64,000 nucleotides of DNA from Sclerodactyla briareus (GCA_026419785.1 JAODTK010005815.1:1-64000), one strand, 5' to 3'. Shown: positions 24,161 to 36,180, counted from the first letter of the stretch. Numbers and translations are program-made. The notes: generated by a model from the letters alone, not told the origin.

Positions 24161-24628
24161 AGTTCTCACTCTCTTTTTATCTTCGCATATCTGACATTGC
24201 CATACAATCCTGACCAGAGACGTGACAGTGAGGGCGCGTACATCGCTGTTACATCGCCCCACAGGTTTCATGACCCACACGTAAAAACAATTCTATATTA
24301 GAGCAGAAGTGCCTGAATCACATACCTGTTTTTAAAATTTGGAGACTCCCATACGTTGAAACCAACACGCATCAACTGGATCTGTTTGTTGCCACTGCCA
24401 TTGTCGAACACCTACCATCAATGACATTCTCCATTGTTTCTCTTAACCTCAGATGTCAGAACACTTACTTTTCTCCCCGGCTGTTGGCGAATATCGGCCA
24501 CTGCCTTCCATGAATACGCGGAGTCCTGGGTTTCATCACTACGCGTTCAAACATTTGGCTCACTAAAAACCTTACTCTAGTTTCCGACTCTCTTCATTTC
24601 CTTTCATCGATCTGGAAGGGGGCTGATG

Positions 24629-24755
24629 TAGCAACCCAACTGGTTGGACAATTTATTGCTATCTGGCAAGGCACCCCATGAATTTCTGTCTTTTCCATGC
24701 AGCAGCATCGTCCTAGCGACAGCAACGAAAAGGAGTGTAACATTCTATACCTCAA
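24629..24755 (+). repeat. Direct repeat, second copy of a diverged pair
   Basis: Matches 24039-24160 at roughly 80 per cent by eye, with small indels. The spacing of about 590 bp suggests a local duplication or the two ends of an old element. It could also be two insertions of one short element. Confidence 0.7.
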
Positions 24756-24759
24756 GATC

Positions 24760-25930
24760 GTCAACACTCCCAAACGAAGTGCAGCCAGATTCTTCATCCA
24801 ATTTATCTACCATCTTAATTTCTAGTGGGTCACTGTTATTATCCTTCGATCAGCTAAATCAACTCACTATCTTTAGCGTCTAATTTCACCACCTGACGCA
24901 TCGCTTACCTACGAAGTTCGCCTTACCACCTTCATCATTAGTACCAGTTGCGCTATAGGCTATGTCAGCCGGATGTCTGCCGAAAAAGTTCACTGTATCG
25001 TGTATACACCTCACGGCCCGTCTTCACCACGGACTCACTGCAATCACTCGGACGGCCTCGACCTCACGCTAATCACCACAGATTTCTTGGAAGCAACGAG
25101 CCTGCATTCGTCACTGGAATTTACCTTACTTCAACTTCATCCTGTCAGCTCAAGTAACACTCATTCGCGTTCCCCCTCCCTCCTGCTTAGCCTAATCCAG
25201 CACGGTTGAAAGCAGTTGTTTTCTCATCCCGATTCGGACCGTTCTTCAAAGCCTATCAAGGTCTATTATTCAAGTTATTCAGCCGCCCACTTATTCGAAG
25301 CTCATCTCTGTCTCGCCTCGCTCCAGTGATAAACTCAGTCGCCTACAACAGTACACAAACGGCCCTCGCCATAGCCATCCAACAATATCGACACTCCCCC
25401 CCGTTCAACTTCGTTCGCCATGACAGTGACCCACAGTACAAACTCATAGACCACTGCTCTCCTACCTCAAGCCCACGTTGTCTCCGTAGGTTTTCTAATC
25501 TTTGTCATACTCTGACGTCATCACCTACACCGGCACATGACAAGCCATTCAAAGGACAGTGGAGAATCATTGCTACCACAGCACCCTGCAGATCTGAGAA
25601 TCCTTATGTACGGAACAATTATTGGAAGCTGGTGTGCCCTGATCAACACACTAGTTTCTAAAGAGAACCACAGGCTAATCACCATAGCATTATAATTATT
25701 CACAGTGAGGGCGCCATGATACTGGCGTATCACATTTTTTCGAAGAGAATGTCACCAAAGACAAGACCACGACCAACACTGAGGCCTAATTCACAATACA
25801 ATGAAATAAAAACAAGACAACGGGACTTCAAACCCTTATTTTACAAATCAGTAATTAAAAACGTTCGTCCGCTATTCATATTCAACTATTTAAAACTAGT
25901 TGCCAATTTATTTTACATGTTTCACTGATG
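24760..25930 (+). other. C-rich stretch with long open frames, unassigned
   Basis: Frames at 24973-25209, 25206-25661 (151 codons) and 25716-25928 follow each other on the plus strand with small overlaps or short gaps, which is more order than elsewhere in the window. Composition is C-rich. I recognise no domain: serine, leucine and proline dominate and there is no catalytic motif. A decayed retrotransposon frame is possible but not shown. Confidence 0.2.
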
Positions 25931-28319
25931 GAGCTGGATGGGACTATAGTCTCCCTAGCTGTGCCCGTGTAACTGTGTAGGCCGGAGCGGGCGATGTAAT
26001 AATTAACTATTACGGGGCCATTTATATACATGCTAGGGGTATAGGGGCGCGCCGAAGGTCCGTCTGTTTTCGGTCTAGGGCGAAAGCTCCTGGACGCCGA
26101 GCATCTAGTGCACTCACCGGGAAGTTCAGGACTTACAGAAAACGGCGGTTGTTGACCCCCCTCGTGGTGCTTTCAGCTGTGCCATACTGGGACATACTAG
26201 AGCGATTGCTAATGCACCTCCAGCCAGGGGTACGGGAAACCACCTTGTCCAGGGTCCAGGGAAAAGAGCCCCTTCACCCCAGAAACGTATGAGAATAGTA
26301 ACAGAATTTAAAAATGCATCTAATAGTTGCCAAAACTTTTATTTTCAATGAAACGCTATTCATAGCACATCCAAATGTTGCGAGGTCATTCGGGTTTGAT
26401 GATATAACTAGTAGAACGTCTTTAGTTCATCGGCAGAACCCGTCGTGAAGCACTAGCGATGGAGCCGTCGAATCGGTCATGATATTGTTCACACTTTAGA
26501 CTTAAATTGTGTCTTACTTGAGATCAGAAGGCAGCTGTATAAATGCAACAGTGGCATAAAATATAAGCAATTCGTGTCCATTTTTGTTTGTTTGCTATGG
26601 CTCGTCCTGTAAACTGGTAAATGAACTTATGAAACCTCATCGGGCGACCTACCTGGATTACTGAGTGTAGCAACCGAAGATCTTCCCGAATTTATTGTGT
26701 TTGATACAGGCACCAAATCAAGGAATTCGCCAAACGCTCACAATTGTTCCTGATGCGGCCTGTGGCATTTTTTCCAAAGTTTCGACTCCAGCACAAGATC
26801 GGCAAGCTACTTTAGGAAAATATTTGCAGTTTTTTGAATGTGTATTGTTTTCAACAATCCTCCAAAATCGGAAGAGGGAACTTAATATTCTGTCCTCCAA
26901 TGAAATGATTGCAGAAATATTATACCGGGGTCATGTTGATCCTGGAATACAAAAGTCTCTTCTTCCAGTCAAAAGTTGAAGCAATTTAGTTGAAAATTTT
27001 CAAGGAAACGATTTCCTTGACTATTTGAAAGTTTGAAACAATTCTATGGTCTAAGTAAATTAGCTTCTAGCGGCAATGGCAATGACCGATCCCGTAAAAT
27101 TTCGGTCGGGGACGGAGAGGCGTTTCGAGGCGGCAGCTCAAGGAATACGAGACCGCTGGGGTTTCATTTTGTGGATCAGATTGGAGATGAAGATTGGTGC
27201 TTTTTCCGTGAACTCTGCCTTGTAGGTGATGAGAGGATCTTTGCTTGTGCCCGTTGTTGAGTGGTGCCAGTGTAAGCTGTTTGAACATGGGGTATGAATG
27301 CTCTCGTTTGGGTAGGCTGAGGACCAAACGTGCTGCGGTGTTTGCACGCGTTGTAACTTTATGATTTGGGAGTCTGGTAGGCCGAATAGGGAATTGGCTG
27401 AAAATCCAAACTAAAGTGCACGAATGCCATTATGAGCTTCAGATCGCCGAGTACCTTAACAAATCCAACTTGTAAATGGATTTTTCAACGACGTTGGTAC
27501 TCTAAATCTAAGTACCACAGCGGCCGTCTCCAGTGCAATACAAAATGTCCAAACTGAAAAAACTTATATTGCTACGGATTGTGGCCAATTTAGTTGGAAT
27601 TTCCAAAGGAGAGAGATTTTTTCAAGAGTATGACATCAAATGTCCAGATCTGGTCCGTTCGAAAATTCATTGGACGAATTGTTCCTCTACCAACACACCC
27701 CGGCACAATTTGAATAATCAGTGCCACGCCTCCGTCGTCGGGCGCATTGGCAATTTAACTTGAAACTCTTGAAAACAAAATAAACATGTTTGTCTCAGTT
27801 GGGAAAGTCTTCATTAGGGAACTTATTTTCTGTGTAATTAGCCCAAGCTGCTTTTTCAAAAAATTCGATGGTCCGCTGAAATTCCACTAATGTTATTGAT
27901 TTTGACATTTTTTTTGAGGTGTGAGCCCAGTCGACCTCATATCCAACAATGCATTTCCAGTTGATAATTGAGCGTAGAGGCCCATACTCTTTGGATGCCA
28001 CCCAGAATCCCGCAAGCGTTCTAGTTACCCTACGGGCCTTGTACATTACCTTCTGGATAACGGAATGGTCTGGTCTGGGTTAGTTTCGTATATCCACTGA
28101 GGGAACGTAGATATAAACATAAGGAACTAACTGTACATCGACAGTCACATATGTATATCGGAGCCCACCCCCGTATACATCAACGTTTAGCCTATCGCAC
28201 CGGGCTGGTTGAAATAAGATAAGATGACATCAGCAATTATGATAATGTATACCCCTAAGAACCTGGAGTTATAGTTTCGTGTTAGGGATCAGCTCAAGTT
28301 GAATGTGTATAAACCAGTG
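25931..28319. other. Unassigned sequence
   Basis: A GC-rich part near 26030-26280 includes GGCGCGCC. Frames at 26695-26979, 27033-27260 and 27795-28046 show no recognised domain. No repeats were paired. Confidence 0.4.
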
Positions 28320-28450
28320 TGGGGGGGGAAAAATATTATTATTATTATTCTTCTTGTTATTATTATTATTATTATTATAAATCTATTGATATAGGCGCCA
28401 CCTCCCAACGAGGTTCGTTCAGAGGCGCTTTCCAAAGTGAAAGACTGAAA
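28320..28450 (-). repeat. LINE-type 3-prime tail, minus strand, with (ATA)n/(ATT)n run
   Basis: On the minus strand: GGAAAGCGCCTCTGAACGAA, CCTCGTTGGGAGGTGGCGCC, TATATCAATAGATTTATAAT and (AAT)n. This is the form of CR1/L2 tails (GCGC-TATATAAAT then a simple repeat). Only the 3-prime end is recognisable. Confidence 0.55.
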
Positions 28451-29890
28451 AAGAAATACACAAGCTGAGAAAGTGTGAAATCCAGGGAAAATAATCCCAC
28501 GAACAACAACTCCCGCCATAAATACCTAAAAGCTGCTTAGTATTAGTAACATCATGGGATTTTACAATCTACCTCCCAGGGTAGTGGAATATTTTTCCAA
28601 ATTTCCGAGGAATCCGGATAATGAACTTTTGCAACTTGGGAAGTATTAATGTACTTTGAAGACGAAAAAAAGGGGAAGGAATTTGAAATGTATATTTCAA
28701 GAACAGCAGAGTCACTAGACGTCGCTCTTGGAATTGTTGCAATAAGACATAATTTGATTGTTTGAAAAACCTGACTCACAATCGAAATATCGGGAATCCC
28801 CGGATTCTTCGATTTAAGTCATGATAAGGGAGCTTGAGAGTTTGTATTACGTCTACAGTTTTTCGCGGGCTTCAAGTTGTCCCACAATGCTTCGAAATGT
28901 TGCGGAGAAGGGATAAAATTGTTGAATCAGTCTATCCTACTTCCTCAATGAAATAGCAATGTTTATTTACTTGAGAAATGAACTTGTAGAAATAAATAAA
29001 TAAACCCAGTATAGAATGGATCGCCAAGTATTGCACACGTCACTACAGGGATCGTCTGATTTTTCCCTTCTGCTCACGTCTGCTGGCAGTCGCTAACACG
29101 AACTTCGAGTTAAACAACTTTCATAGAAACAACATTCAATCCATTCCTTACAGTAATACGGCCGAGTGGATTTACAAATTTAATTATTCAAACATGTTGG
29201 TCTTCACAACGCGTACGACAGGCACCATGTTCTAACTAATTCCATTGCCCAATCTACAAGCGACTGTACACAACTACATAATGTTGCATTCTGTCAAAAC
29301 CGCCTAACAATACAAGCGGTACAAAGGTAACATTCTATATTCTGTGACTACAATCAATTAATTTCTATAGGCATGAATGTAATCAATTCATATTCTTCAT
29401 CTTTAAACTTTAACCCTTCTTTGCATATTCACGGTATTCAAGTTGATGTAAAAATGTTTGCTTTTGATTGTAATACTAGTTTATGTCTCTCTTTATGTCA
29501 CGATACATCAGGATTACCGAGCACTGACTTGCTGCTGAAAAGGCTTGTCATAGCTTGATTACGGGTGGCTGTAAATGTTCTAACTGTTTGAGATAGAGTG
29601 CACGCATTTTACGCTAGAGCTACTGCAGTGCAAGATCTAGTGTTATGCATCATTAACCTCATGACACATGAACGAAACAGCGCAGGAAACTGGAGCATTG
29701 TTTTTGAACAGAACTAAGGCATGGATGAATGCAAACACTGATTCTGAATCACAGAGAAAAGACAGAGTGCTAATCGATTCTTGTGACCGATGCATCGAGC
29801 ATTCCCGGCAACCCATGAACTCCCAACTATTGCTCAAACATAGATATCGGAAGGCCACTCATCTGTGAAGAACCTGGTGTATATTTCGAA
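28451..29890. other. Unassigned sequence
   Basis: No recognised gene or repeat. The frame pair at 29643-29868 lies in opposite directions over the same bases and has no domain. Confidence 0.4.
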
Positions 29891-29894
29891 AGCG

Positions 29895-30780
29895 CAGGCA
29901 CCAGGAGGTACAAGTAAACTCAATCGTGAGTCATGCAATTTCCACATTCGCCACATCGGTTTGTATTCCGGAATTACATCACCCAAGACGCTTGCAAGAC
30001 GGCTTCTTCCCTCGTGAAATCTCGCATGGACTATCCGTAATCCGCGATTCTCTACCAGTCTACGGGTTCTGCACATTGTGTGACTCGTGCCAGAAAGTAC
30101 AGTACTCGCAGTACGCCCGATAACCTGTCGAGAAGCAAGACCAGTATCACCCCGTTCTGAATTCCACTACCCTTAGCTACCCGTGAATTTAGAATGGTTC
30201 GCTGTTTGATGCGCGCCTTCAAATGTATCAATGACCCCATCTCCATCTCCACCATACCTCAAGGAGCCTTTGACGGTCTGCGAGCCAGCGAGTATCTTAT
30301 CTAAAGCTGATTGCTCTCTAACCATCCCGAGAACACGAACCGCGGCAACCCATGAAATAGATACATCAATACTGCGCGTCCAACTGTGGAACGATCTCCC
30401 TGCTGCCCTCCGAAAATGTGGAAACTCGATCATTTTTAAAAACACATCTTAAAAACCAACCTTTTTAAACATTGCAACTGTTTGTACATATATCTTTCCG
30501 TATATGTTTTTTTCTACTTTTAACACATAATATTTGAACTTTTTTTTTCCATGGTATTTTCGAACTTCTTATCTTTTCATCATAGCAATTTTCAATTTCT
30601 ATTCAAATCAGCATTTTCACAGTTTTCACTGTTCCCCTGCTGTTGACCCATTTAATTGCCATTTATTAGTATGTACTGTTCCATTTTGTGTTTGATAATT
30701 TTTACCTCCGTTTGTGTTCAGAACGCCTGAACAACCTCTTGTGTGGCTATGATGCGCTATATATGGGTTTTATTTTATTC
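29895..30780 (+). pseudogene. CR1/L2-type LINE: reverse transcriptase C-terminus and 3-prime UTR, broken
   Basis: This is the last part of a LINE ORF2 with its UTR. Read across three frames, the order matches the family: FRNYITQDACKTASSLVKSR then MDY (about 29945-30035), LPVNLEW and KCIN (about 30177-30230), YLKEPLTVCEPASIL (30255-30300), TIPRTRTA, then VQLWNDLPAALRKCGN and FKNTS (to 30450). The LWNDLP...LR...FK block is the typical ORF2 end, after the catalytic palm. Frameshifts and stops are frequent, so it is dead. Downstream, GATGCGCTATATATGGG at about 30751 is the usual tail box. The 5-prime part is absent. Clade assignment is inference. Confidence 0.85.
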
Positions 30781-31259
30781 AAAACTTACAAACTACTACT
30801 GCCTAGACACCCAACTGCCCCAAGGCGCTGGCCGGAAAATAAAAGAAAATGAATATGGCTGTGGATGACGGACGTGGCGCGGCAGTCCAACCTCGGAAAA
30901 ACGAAAGAGGAAAGGAAATGAGCAGCGGTTCAGTAACGAATTATAACCATGTATTGCACAACGGCTGCCAGAACTCGTCACCGTTCTTGTCTGAACACTG
31001 AACAACAAAATAAAACATTGCCAGAGCTTACACCGGTATTGTTTGACATACCTAATCCGCTGCCCAATAACTACCTTTACATGACCTTCCCGTACGTCGC
31101 TTCTTCTCGTTAACATTTCAGCCTACCATTTCACACGATCTACTAGCTGTGTCGAATTACTGCCCCAAGGATGTGAAGTCCGTGATCGTACCGCACAGGA
31201 ATCAAGGAAGAGATTATTTCAGCATTAGTCATGGCTGTTTGACTTATCCGGTGTAACAG
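30781..31259. other. Unassigned sequence
   Basis: Only a chance minus-strand frame (30796-31116) is present. Confidence 0.4.
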
Positions 31260-31860
31260 ACCGGGCGGAGGTTTTGTTTTTTGGCGCTGGCGTTTGAGGG
31301 GCGGACAATATGAATACTATCCACGCGGAGCGCCAACCACCGTTGGCGCGTAGCGTTGCAGAACATTTTTCGTTTGACAGCCCCCCAAGGTTTTGTAGGA
31401 AACGGCACTATCCCGCGCCTTATGACCGTACCACATTCTACAACTTATCATATTTTTTTTTTAATTTCAGTAAAGGGTCTCACGAAAACTTATTATCGCC
31501 TTATGGATATTCCCGAGATTTTGCGTTTGGGTGCGTGATGTGCCATACTAAAATAACTCGCATGCAAGGAGGTTCGGTCGTGACAGGAGCAATGAAGGGC
31601 AGTGATGGCAACAGCCATTACGTTCGGCGCAAAGCGCGAGATTTTTGCAGGATCCAATTTGACTCAACAGACCCTTCCTTACGTAATAGGCCCGAGGCCT
31701 TGGCACGAAAGATGACGGCCCCGTTTTTAATCTCCTTTGCGGTCCCAGTTGCTGGATGTACACTTCCCAATTGGGGCCAACCAGGTGGCCAAGTGAGTAT
31801 AATACAGAAGTAAACCCGCACTTTGCGCGAAGCGCTCGCGAAAATTGTACACTTGAGTGG
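31260..31860 (+). repeat. Repeat with GGCGCGTAGCGTTG and GCGCGAAGCGC-like palindromes
   Basis: GCGGAGCGCCAACCACCGTTGGCGCGTAGCGT and the following ACAGCCCCCCAAGG and GGAAACGGCACT phrases match, in order, 56322-56405 (GGAGCGCGACCATTGGTTGGCGCGGAG, ACAAACCTCCCAGAAGG, GGGAACGGCACT). GGCGCAAAGCGCGAG at about 31625 and GCGCGAAGCGCTCGCG at about 31827 are palindromes. Overlapping frames on both strands (for example 31310-31813) are side effects of the GC-rich repeat. Confidence 0.5.
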
Positions 31861-34139
31861 ACATTCCATCGACGAGTCACGGCAATTTGGCCATTGTCTG
31901 CACCGAATTTTGAACATGATCTTTTTGACAACGCAATATGTGCGTTCCCTGGCAGAAATTTCCGATGCCGCACCTATGACCCATGTGATAGTATGTGCAC
32001 TGTTCACGCACCCAACTTTCAACAGTGTCGCACCCATCAATGAAAGAAATTACAGATCCCCGCCAGGTGGTAGACCCGCTCCTGTCGCCTCAACCCCCAC
32101 TCACCTTCAAATGCGATTTGGTATGTTGTTTGATTGTTTGTTTATTTGCTATTTGGACCCCGAGCATGGCATCGACAAAACGTCCAACGAAGGAACAAAA
32201 AACACACCATCTGGTAAAGTCGTTTATGAACGATAATGATTGAAGGAGAACCCTTGCATTGATAATTAAGAACAATCCGTAGTAAATTTGGGCGATTTTT
32301 TCGTTATGAACCTCATCTGTCTTAACAAGCAAATCATATTTCTGAACACTACTGATACATAAAATAGCCGCGCGCGTAGCGCAAACTTCCGAAAATGGAG
32401 CAGCGAAATTCCCTTACTTTTTAAGCATTTTTTTTTAAACAACGGTTGCTGCTGGATTGTCGGATACATGTCGGCGAAATAGCAGTCGGGGCTCAATATT
32501 GGGGGATGGTTGAACAAATGCATTGCTCCCCCCAAGTCAAAATCTTTGGAGAAGGCCCTCCTGATCGCCTCCCCTTGGTACGACTATGGTCTCTAGGACC
32601 AGTACGTGAGCCTACCGCGTTTTTATTACTGACGATTTCTATACATCATCCATATGCAATCCAATTCCTACACAGGGTTCAATTTTGATCTCATTGGCTT
32701 CTCCCGATCTATGCAATAACGTTAATTGTGCTTATTTCTCATACGACGTGAGAATGTTCAGGTGAATAGAATCATGAAATAAACCAACTATGTGCTGTGC
32801 TGTTGCATATTTTTCTTCCTGTCATACTTTTAGGCCTCCCTCCATCGAAGCCCCTAACGACAGTCATGGAATACCGCGTGCATATTTATAACCCATACCC
32901 CCAGCCTACAGGGGCCGAAACGGTCTTCCGCTAATTCTCATGACAATCGAAGTTGTTAAATTGCACAGGTATAGTCCTCTGGCCCACAACCATGCCAAAA
33001 ACGACTAGATTAAAATATTCTCCGCTATTTAGAATAGAGCTCGAAGAAACACAAACCTTAATTTAGTCAATCGCTTAGCTGAAACAATGGTTAACTTCCC
33101 CCTGAAAGCATGAACATGCCAATGGCTGGAGTAATACAATGAACCTGTTTTTAGGTCCGGGGGCCACCGAATTGCCACCTTGTATGGTGGCCCATCTTGG
33201 ATTCAACATGGCCGCTCTTGTGGACTGTTTTGTTGAATTTTTTTGTTAAGCAAACATACATTACATTAGTGATACTGGAAGACCTTTCCTAACACGTTGG
33301 GGACTACAACATATATTGTGATTGAAAAAGATTATAAATATGGTGTCGCTATCCTGACATGTCATGATGGTAACCACTGAAAGGTAATTTATTTAATATT
33401 TTCTTCAATCATACACTACATGTGTATACCCACTCCCTTTGAGCATCGTGCACCCTTAGTGCCATAGACTATCCATTAAATAGCAACATTTCACTCTAAC
33501 CTGGCCATATCTCATGTCATCAACACATAGCTATTTGACAATGAATACAGTTCAGAAGTCAATATCATTTGTCAAGTATGCTGCAGCCATGAAACCAAAG
33601 AGACTCGCTATACAGAAATGGGTTCACCACATGAAATATCAGTCATTCTGGCATTGCACATGATCCCCGTGTTATTAGATGAATAAACCTTAATTTGCAC
33701 ACCGCTGTTTAAAACTCCTGGTTAATTTTGTCAAGTTCGTGTGAATATGTTTAGTTCCTGTTGCCTTTCTCACATGAAGTGACACGTGGAAGTGTGGACT
33801 GTTCACACAGGTCGCATCCAGAACATCCTTTTGCATCGTGATTTTTTCAAGAAGTCACCCATCTCTTCCTTCTCGACTAATTGAAAGCAAATATCGCCAA
33901 ACTCCTGCATTGAAGTTTCAAACCAATATAACAAACCATCGCCCAACCTTTTTCCAAAGAACATTCTCGGTAAATGCCTTAGCGCAGTGTGTTCAGCACA
34001 GGTTGGTGGTATGTCTGTACTTTTGTAAAGCCGTTGGCAAGCTAATGGTTTTGCGAATTGGTTTTTGTAGTAGGAGCACCTACTCCAACTAATTAATGGT
34101 TCTCTTCATAATCGTACTCATGTACTTTAATCGATCGGC
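31861..34139. other. Unassigned sequence
   Basis: The frame 31756-32043 ends in a cysteine-rich stretch (C-AFPGRNFRCRTYDPCDSMC and further cysteines), but it has no start context, splice signals or known domain. The rest is unremarkable; 33838-34092 is a lone chance frame. Confidence 0.35.
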
Positions 34140-34435
34140 AAACCTCCATCGAAGCCTGTTTCACTCTGGAATTCTACAGAACTACTGTTTTTGGTCCTTT
34201 TTCTCATTAAGTTGCACATACATGACCTAATCTGACATTGTTTACTGCCATATCAGGCTCTTGCAGATGACTCTTTTTTTATCGGCAAATGAAGTCCCCA
34301 AATATGACCAGAACATCCTGCAATCCAAGTGTGAGTTCCAGCTTTCGATGGTTGAATGATAGGAGGCATGAAATCCCTCATGAATGTTCTGTTATGCGGT
34401 TACTACTTCTCAGGAACTAAGCTGCTCCGAATACT
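34140..34435 (+). pseudogene. LINE reverse transcriptase palm, strongly decayed
   Basis: Fragments in family order but in shifting frames: GILQ and TVFGPF (compare G-PQGS-LGPLLF), LHIHDLI (compare YINDL), ALADDSFFIG (compare YADDT), SANEVPKYDQNILQSK and FRWLNDRR. The A-D-D is the catalytic pair of the reverse transcriptase. Every piece is only a few residues and stops occur between them, so this is a plausible but weak call. It would be the block preceding that seen at 29895-30450. Confidence 0.4.
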
Positions 34436-34489
34436 TTCAAAATGACATATATCAGTATGTAAGTCATCTAGTAATACTTGGACCCTCAA

Positions 34490-34955
34490 ATAACACCTGC
34501 GCTATCGAGGCACCAGATTTCCAACCGTGATGATATAACCGACAGATAAAGACTCATTACCGATATGATATAACATTTGACCGGATAATGGTCACCAACG
34601 ATAATTAATATAGAATGACCGATATGAATTACTTTTTCTAACCGTTGTAATGAATCTTGGCTCTAACCGGTGAAAATATTTTCAACCGATCATGTATCAC
34701 TAATTCATTCACAGATAATGAAGTAACGTTTTTACCTATGAATCAAGTATCTATTCTAACACCGATCTTGAATCAGCAAACCATAATGAGTCATTGACCG
34801 ATAATGTGTAGCATTGACTGATATTATTTTTTTTTTATAACAATGACCGATAGTGCGAACTCTTCGAACCGATAATGACTCACCGATTTTGACCGTAATG
34901 AAGTACAATTTTTCAACTGATAACGAATCAAGTATCTATCCAATGATGAATCATT
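34490..34955 (+). repeat. Degenerate array of ACCGATAATGA-like motif, 180-bp higher-order period
   Basis: ACCGATAATGA and close variants occur about a dozen times. Longer phrases show a larger unit: GATAATGAAGTAACGTTTTTACC with AATCAAGTATCTAT at about 34714-34755 recurs as GTAATGAAGTACAATTTTTCAACT and AATCAAGTATCTAT from 34894, exactly 180 bp later. Confidence 0.65.
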
Positions 34956-35347
34956 AACTTCGTACGAGAGAGAAAGAAAGGAAGAAAGAAGAAAATAAAG
35001 AGAGCAAGAAAGGGGATAGGGGCACAGCAGCATTTGATTGAAAGGGTTGAGTGCCATCGACTTCCCAGCTGTATAACTAACTGCCTAACCCCCATTACCC
35101 CACATCATAATCTACAATTTCGGTTTTAGGGTACTTCGCACTGTTTTGGACTGGTTCACAAACCACTATTTTTTTTGTCACTGCAGTCGAACAAGGCACC
35201 GGTTTGGTTTTGCCGAATCCTCTTCTCTTTTCGAAATTGACCACACTGCCGTTTGCCGATCCTCCAGAAATCCCTCTTTAGAGCTCTCGAATCGTAGGTG
35301 TCGTTTTTTTAGTGCCGCGTAGATCACACAGTTCATATTGCCGCTAC

Positions 35348-35428
35348 TACGATGTCACCATCACACCCAAGCGTGACATCGTAATACTTCGTAGCTGTTT
35401 GAAGATCCGAGAACCTGTTTGAAGATCC
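35348..35428 (+). repeat. Perfect 11-bp hairpin followed by a 14-bp direct repeat
   Basis: TACGATGTCAC at 35348-35358 pairs with GTGACATCGTA at 35373-35383 around a 14-base loop. CTGTTTGAAGATCC then occurs twice, at 35395-35408 and 35415-35428. No function is suggested by the context. Confidence 0.7.
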
Positions 35429-35799
35429 TAGTTGCTCACTGCATTTCCGGGGCGGTGCGTGGGGTCGGTAAACGCGCCTGTGACCATTTGAATGGTTGAT
35501 TGTATTGTTAAGAGGTTGTTCAGGAGCTAATCGACATCAATAGAATGAGATGTCAATTACTCCATCCGAAATGGGCAGGTCCTGGCCCCTTATGAGGTAA
35601 TCATGCTAACTACACTGGCGCAATTCTAATTGGTCTAGTGCACTTTGCCCAAGCGCGCATCGTGACGAAGTACACGGGTATATATGTAGCTCATTTGACC
35701 AAAATCCCAAGGTCTTTTCACTGGCTTGTTCTACTTTTGATGACAGTAATATGACGTGGGCAATTTCTTGTACAACACCGGGATAGGTTGCTAGTTATA

Positions 35800-35932
35800 G
35801 ATGAGTGTAATTCTACACCACAACCTTTGCGGAGTGGGAGGGGCCGAGGATATGTTGACACCCAGACCCTCACCAAGCTGCGTCCCAGCGACCTCCCCCC
35901 TCTCGTTACAAATACCGTTCCCCCATGGCATA
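35800..35932 (+). CDS. Exon-like open stretch ending at a strong splice donor, unassigned
   Basis: The frame runs DECNSTPQPLRSGRGRG, YVDTQTLTKLRPSDLPPL, VTNTVPPWHR and is followed by AGG|GTAAGT, an excellent 5-prime splice site. Upstream, TTGCTAGTTATAG could be an acceptor. Codon use and composition look more protein-like than the neighbours. It could be a host exon or a piece of a transposon ORF; arginine/glycine-rich segments of this kind occur in LINE frames. I recognise no domain. Confidence 0.25.
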
Positions 35933-36029
35933 GGGTAAGTTTTGTTATTTTTCACTTAATTATTGCTAGATAGTTGTCATATATCCTTTAAAAATGTTTA
36001 ATCTCATTAACGTCCAAATGGTGATTCTT

Positions 36030-36180
36030 ATCGGGTAGAATTGTTTACCCTTCATAATCCGGTTGAAGCCATGAATTCATTATCGTTAAAAATTTACTTC
36101 ATTATCGTCAATTTAATATCTTAATCGGTTGTTGATCATATTCATCAAATGTGTATATCATTCTCGATTAGGATTCATTA
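36030..36180 (-). repeat. Inverted relative of the 34.5-kb ACCGATAATGA array
   Basis: On the minus strand it reads GACGATAATGAAGTAAATTT, TTAACGATAATGAATTC, AACCGATTAAG and ATAATGAATCC, matching the plus-strand phrase GATAATGAAGTAACGTTTTT at 34714. Arrays in opposite orientation about 1.1 kb apart could be the ends of one element. Confidence 0.55.

Noticed and set aside
25000-25170. GLDLTLITTDFLEATS as the end of a LINE endonuclease
   Set aside because: It vaguely recalls that region but the S-D-H motif expected after it is missing and no other LINE block flanks it.
25206-25928. LTR retrotransposon polyprotein
   Set aside because: No protease, transcriptase or integrase motif, no LTRs of adequate length.
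31310-32243. Several overlapping frames of 130-170 codons on both strands
   Set aside because: They lie over a GC-rich repeat with few stop codons in any frame; no consistent frame or domain. The cysteine-rich end at 31930-32040 was considered and not supported.
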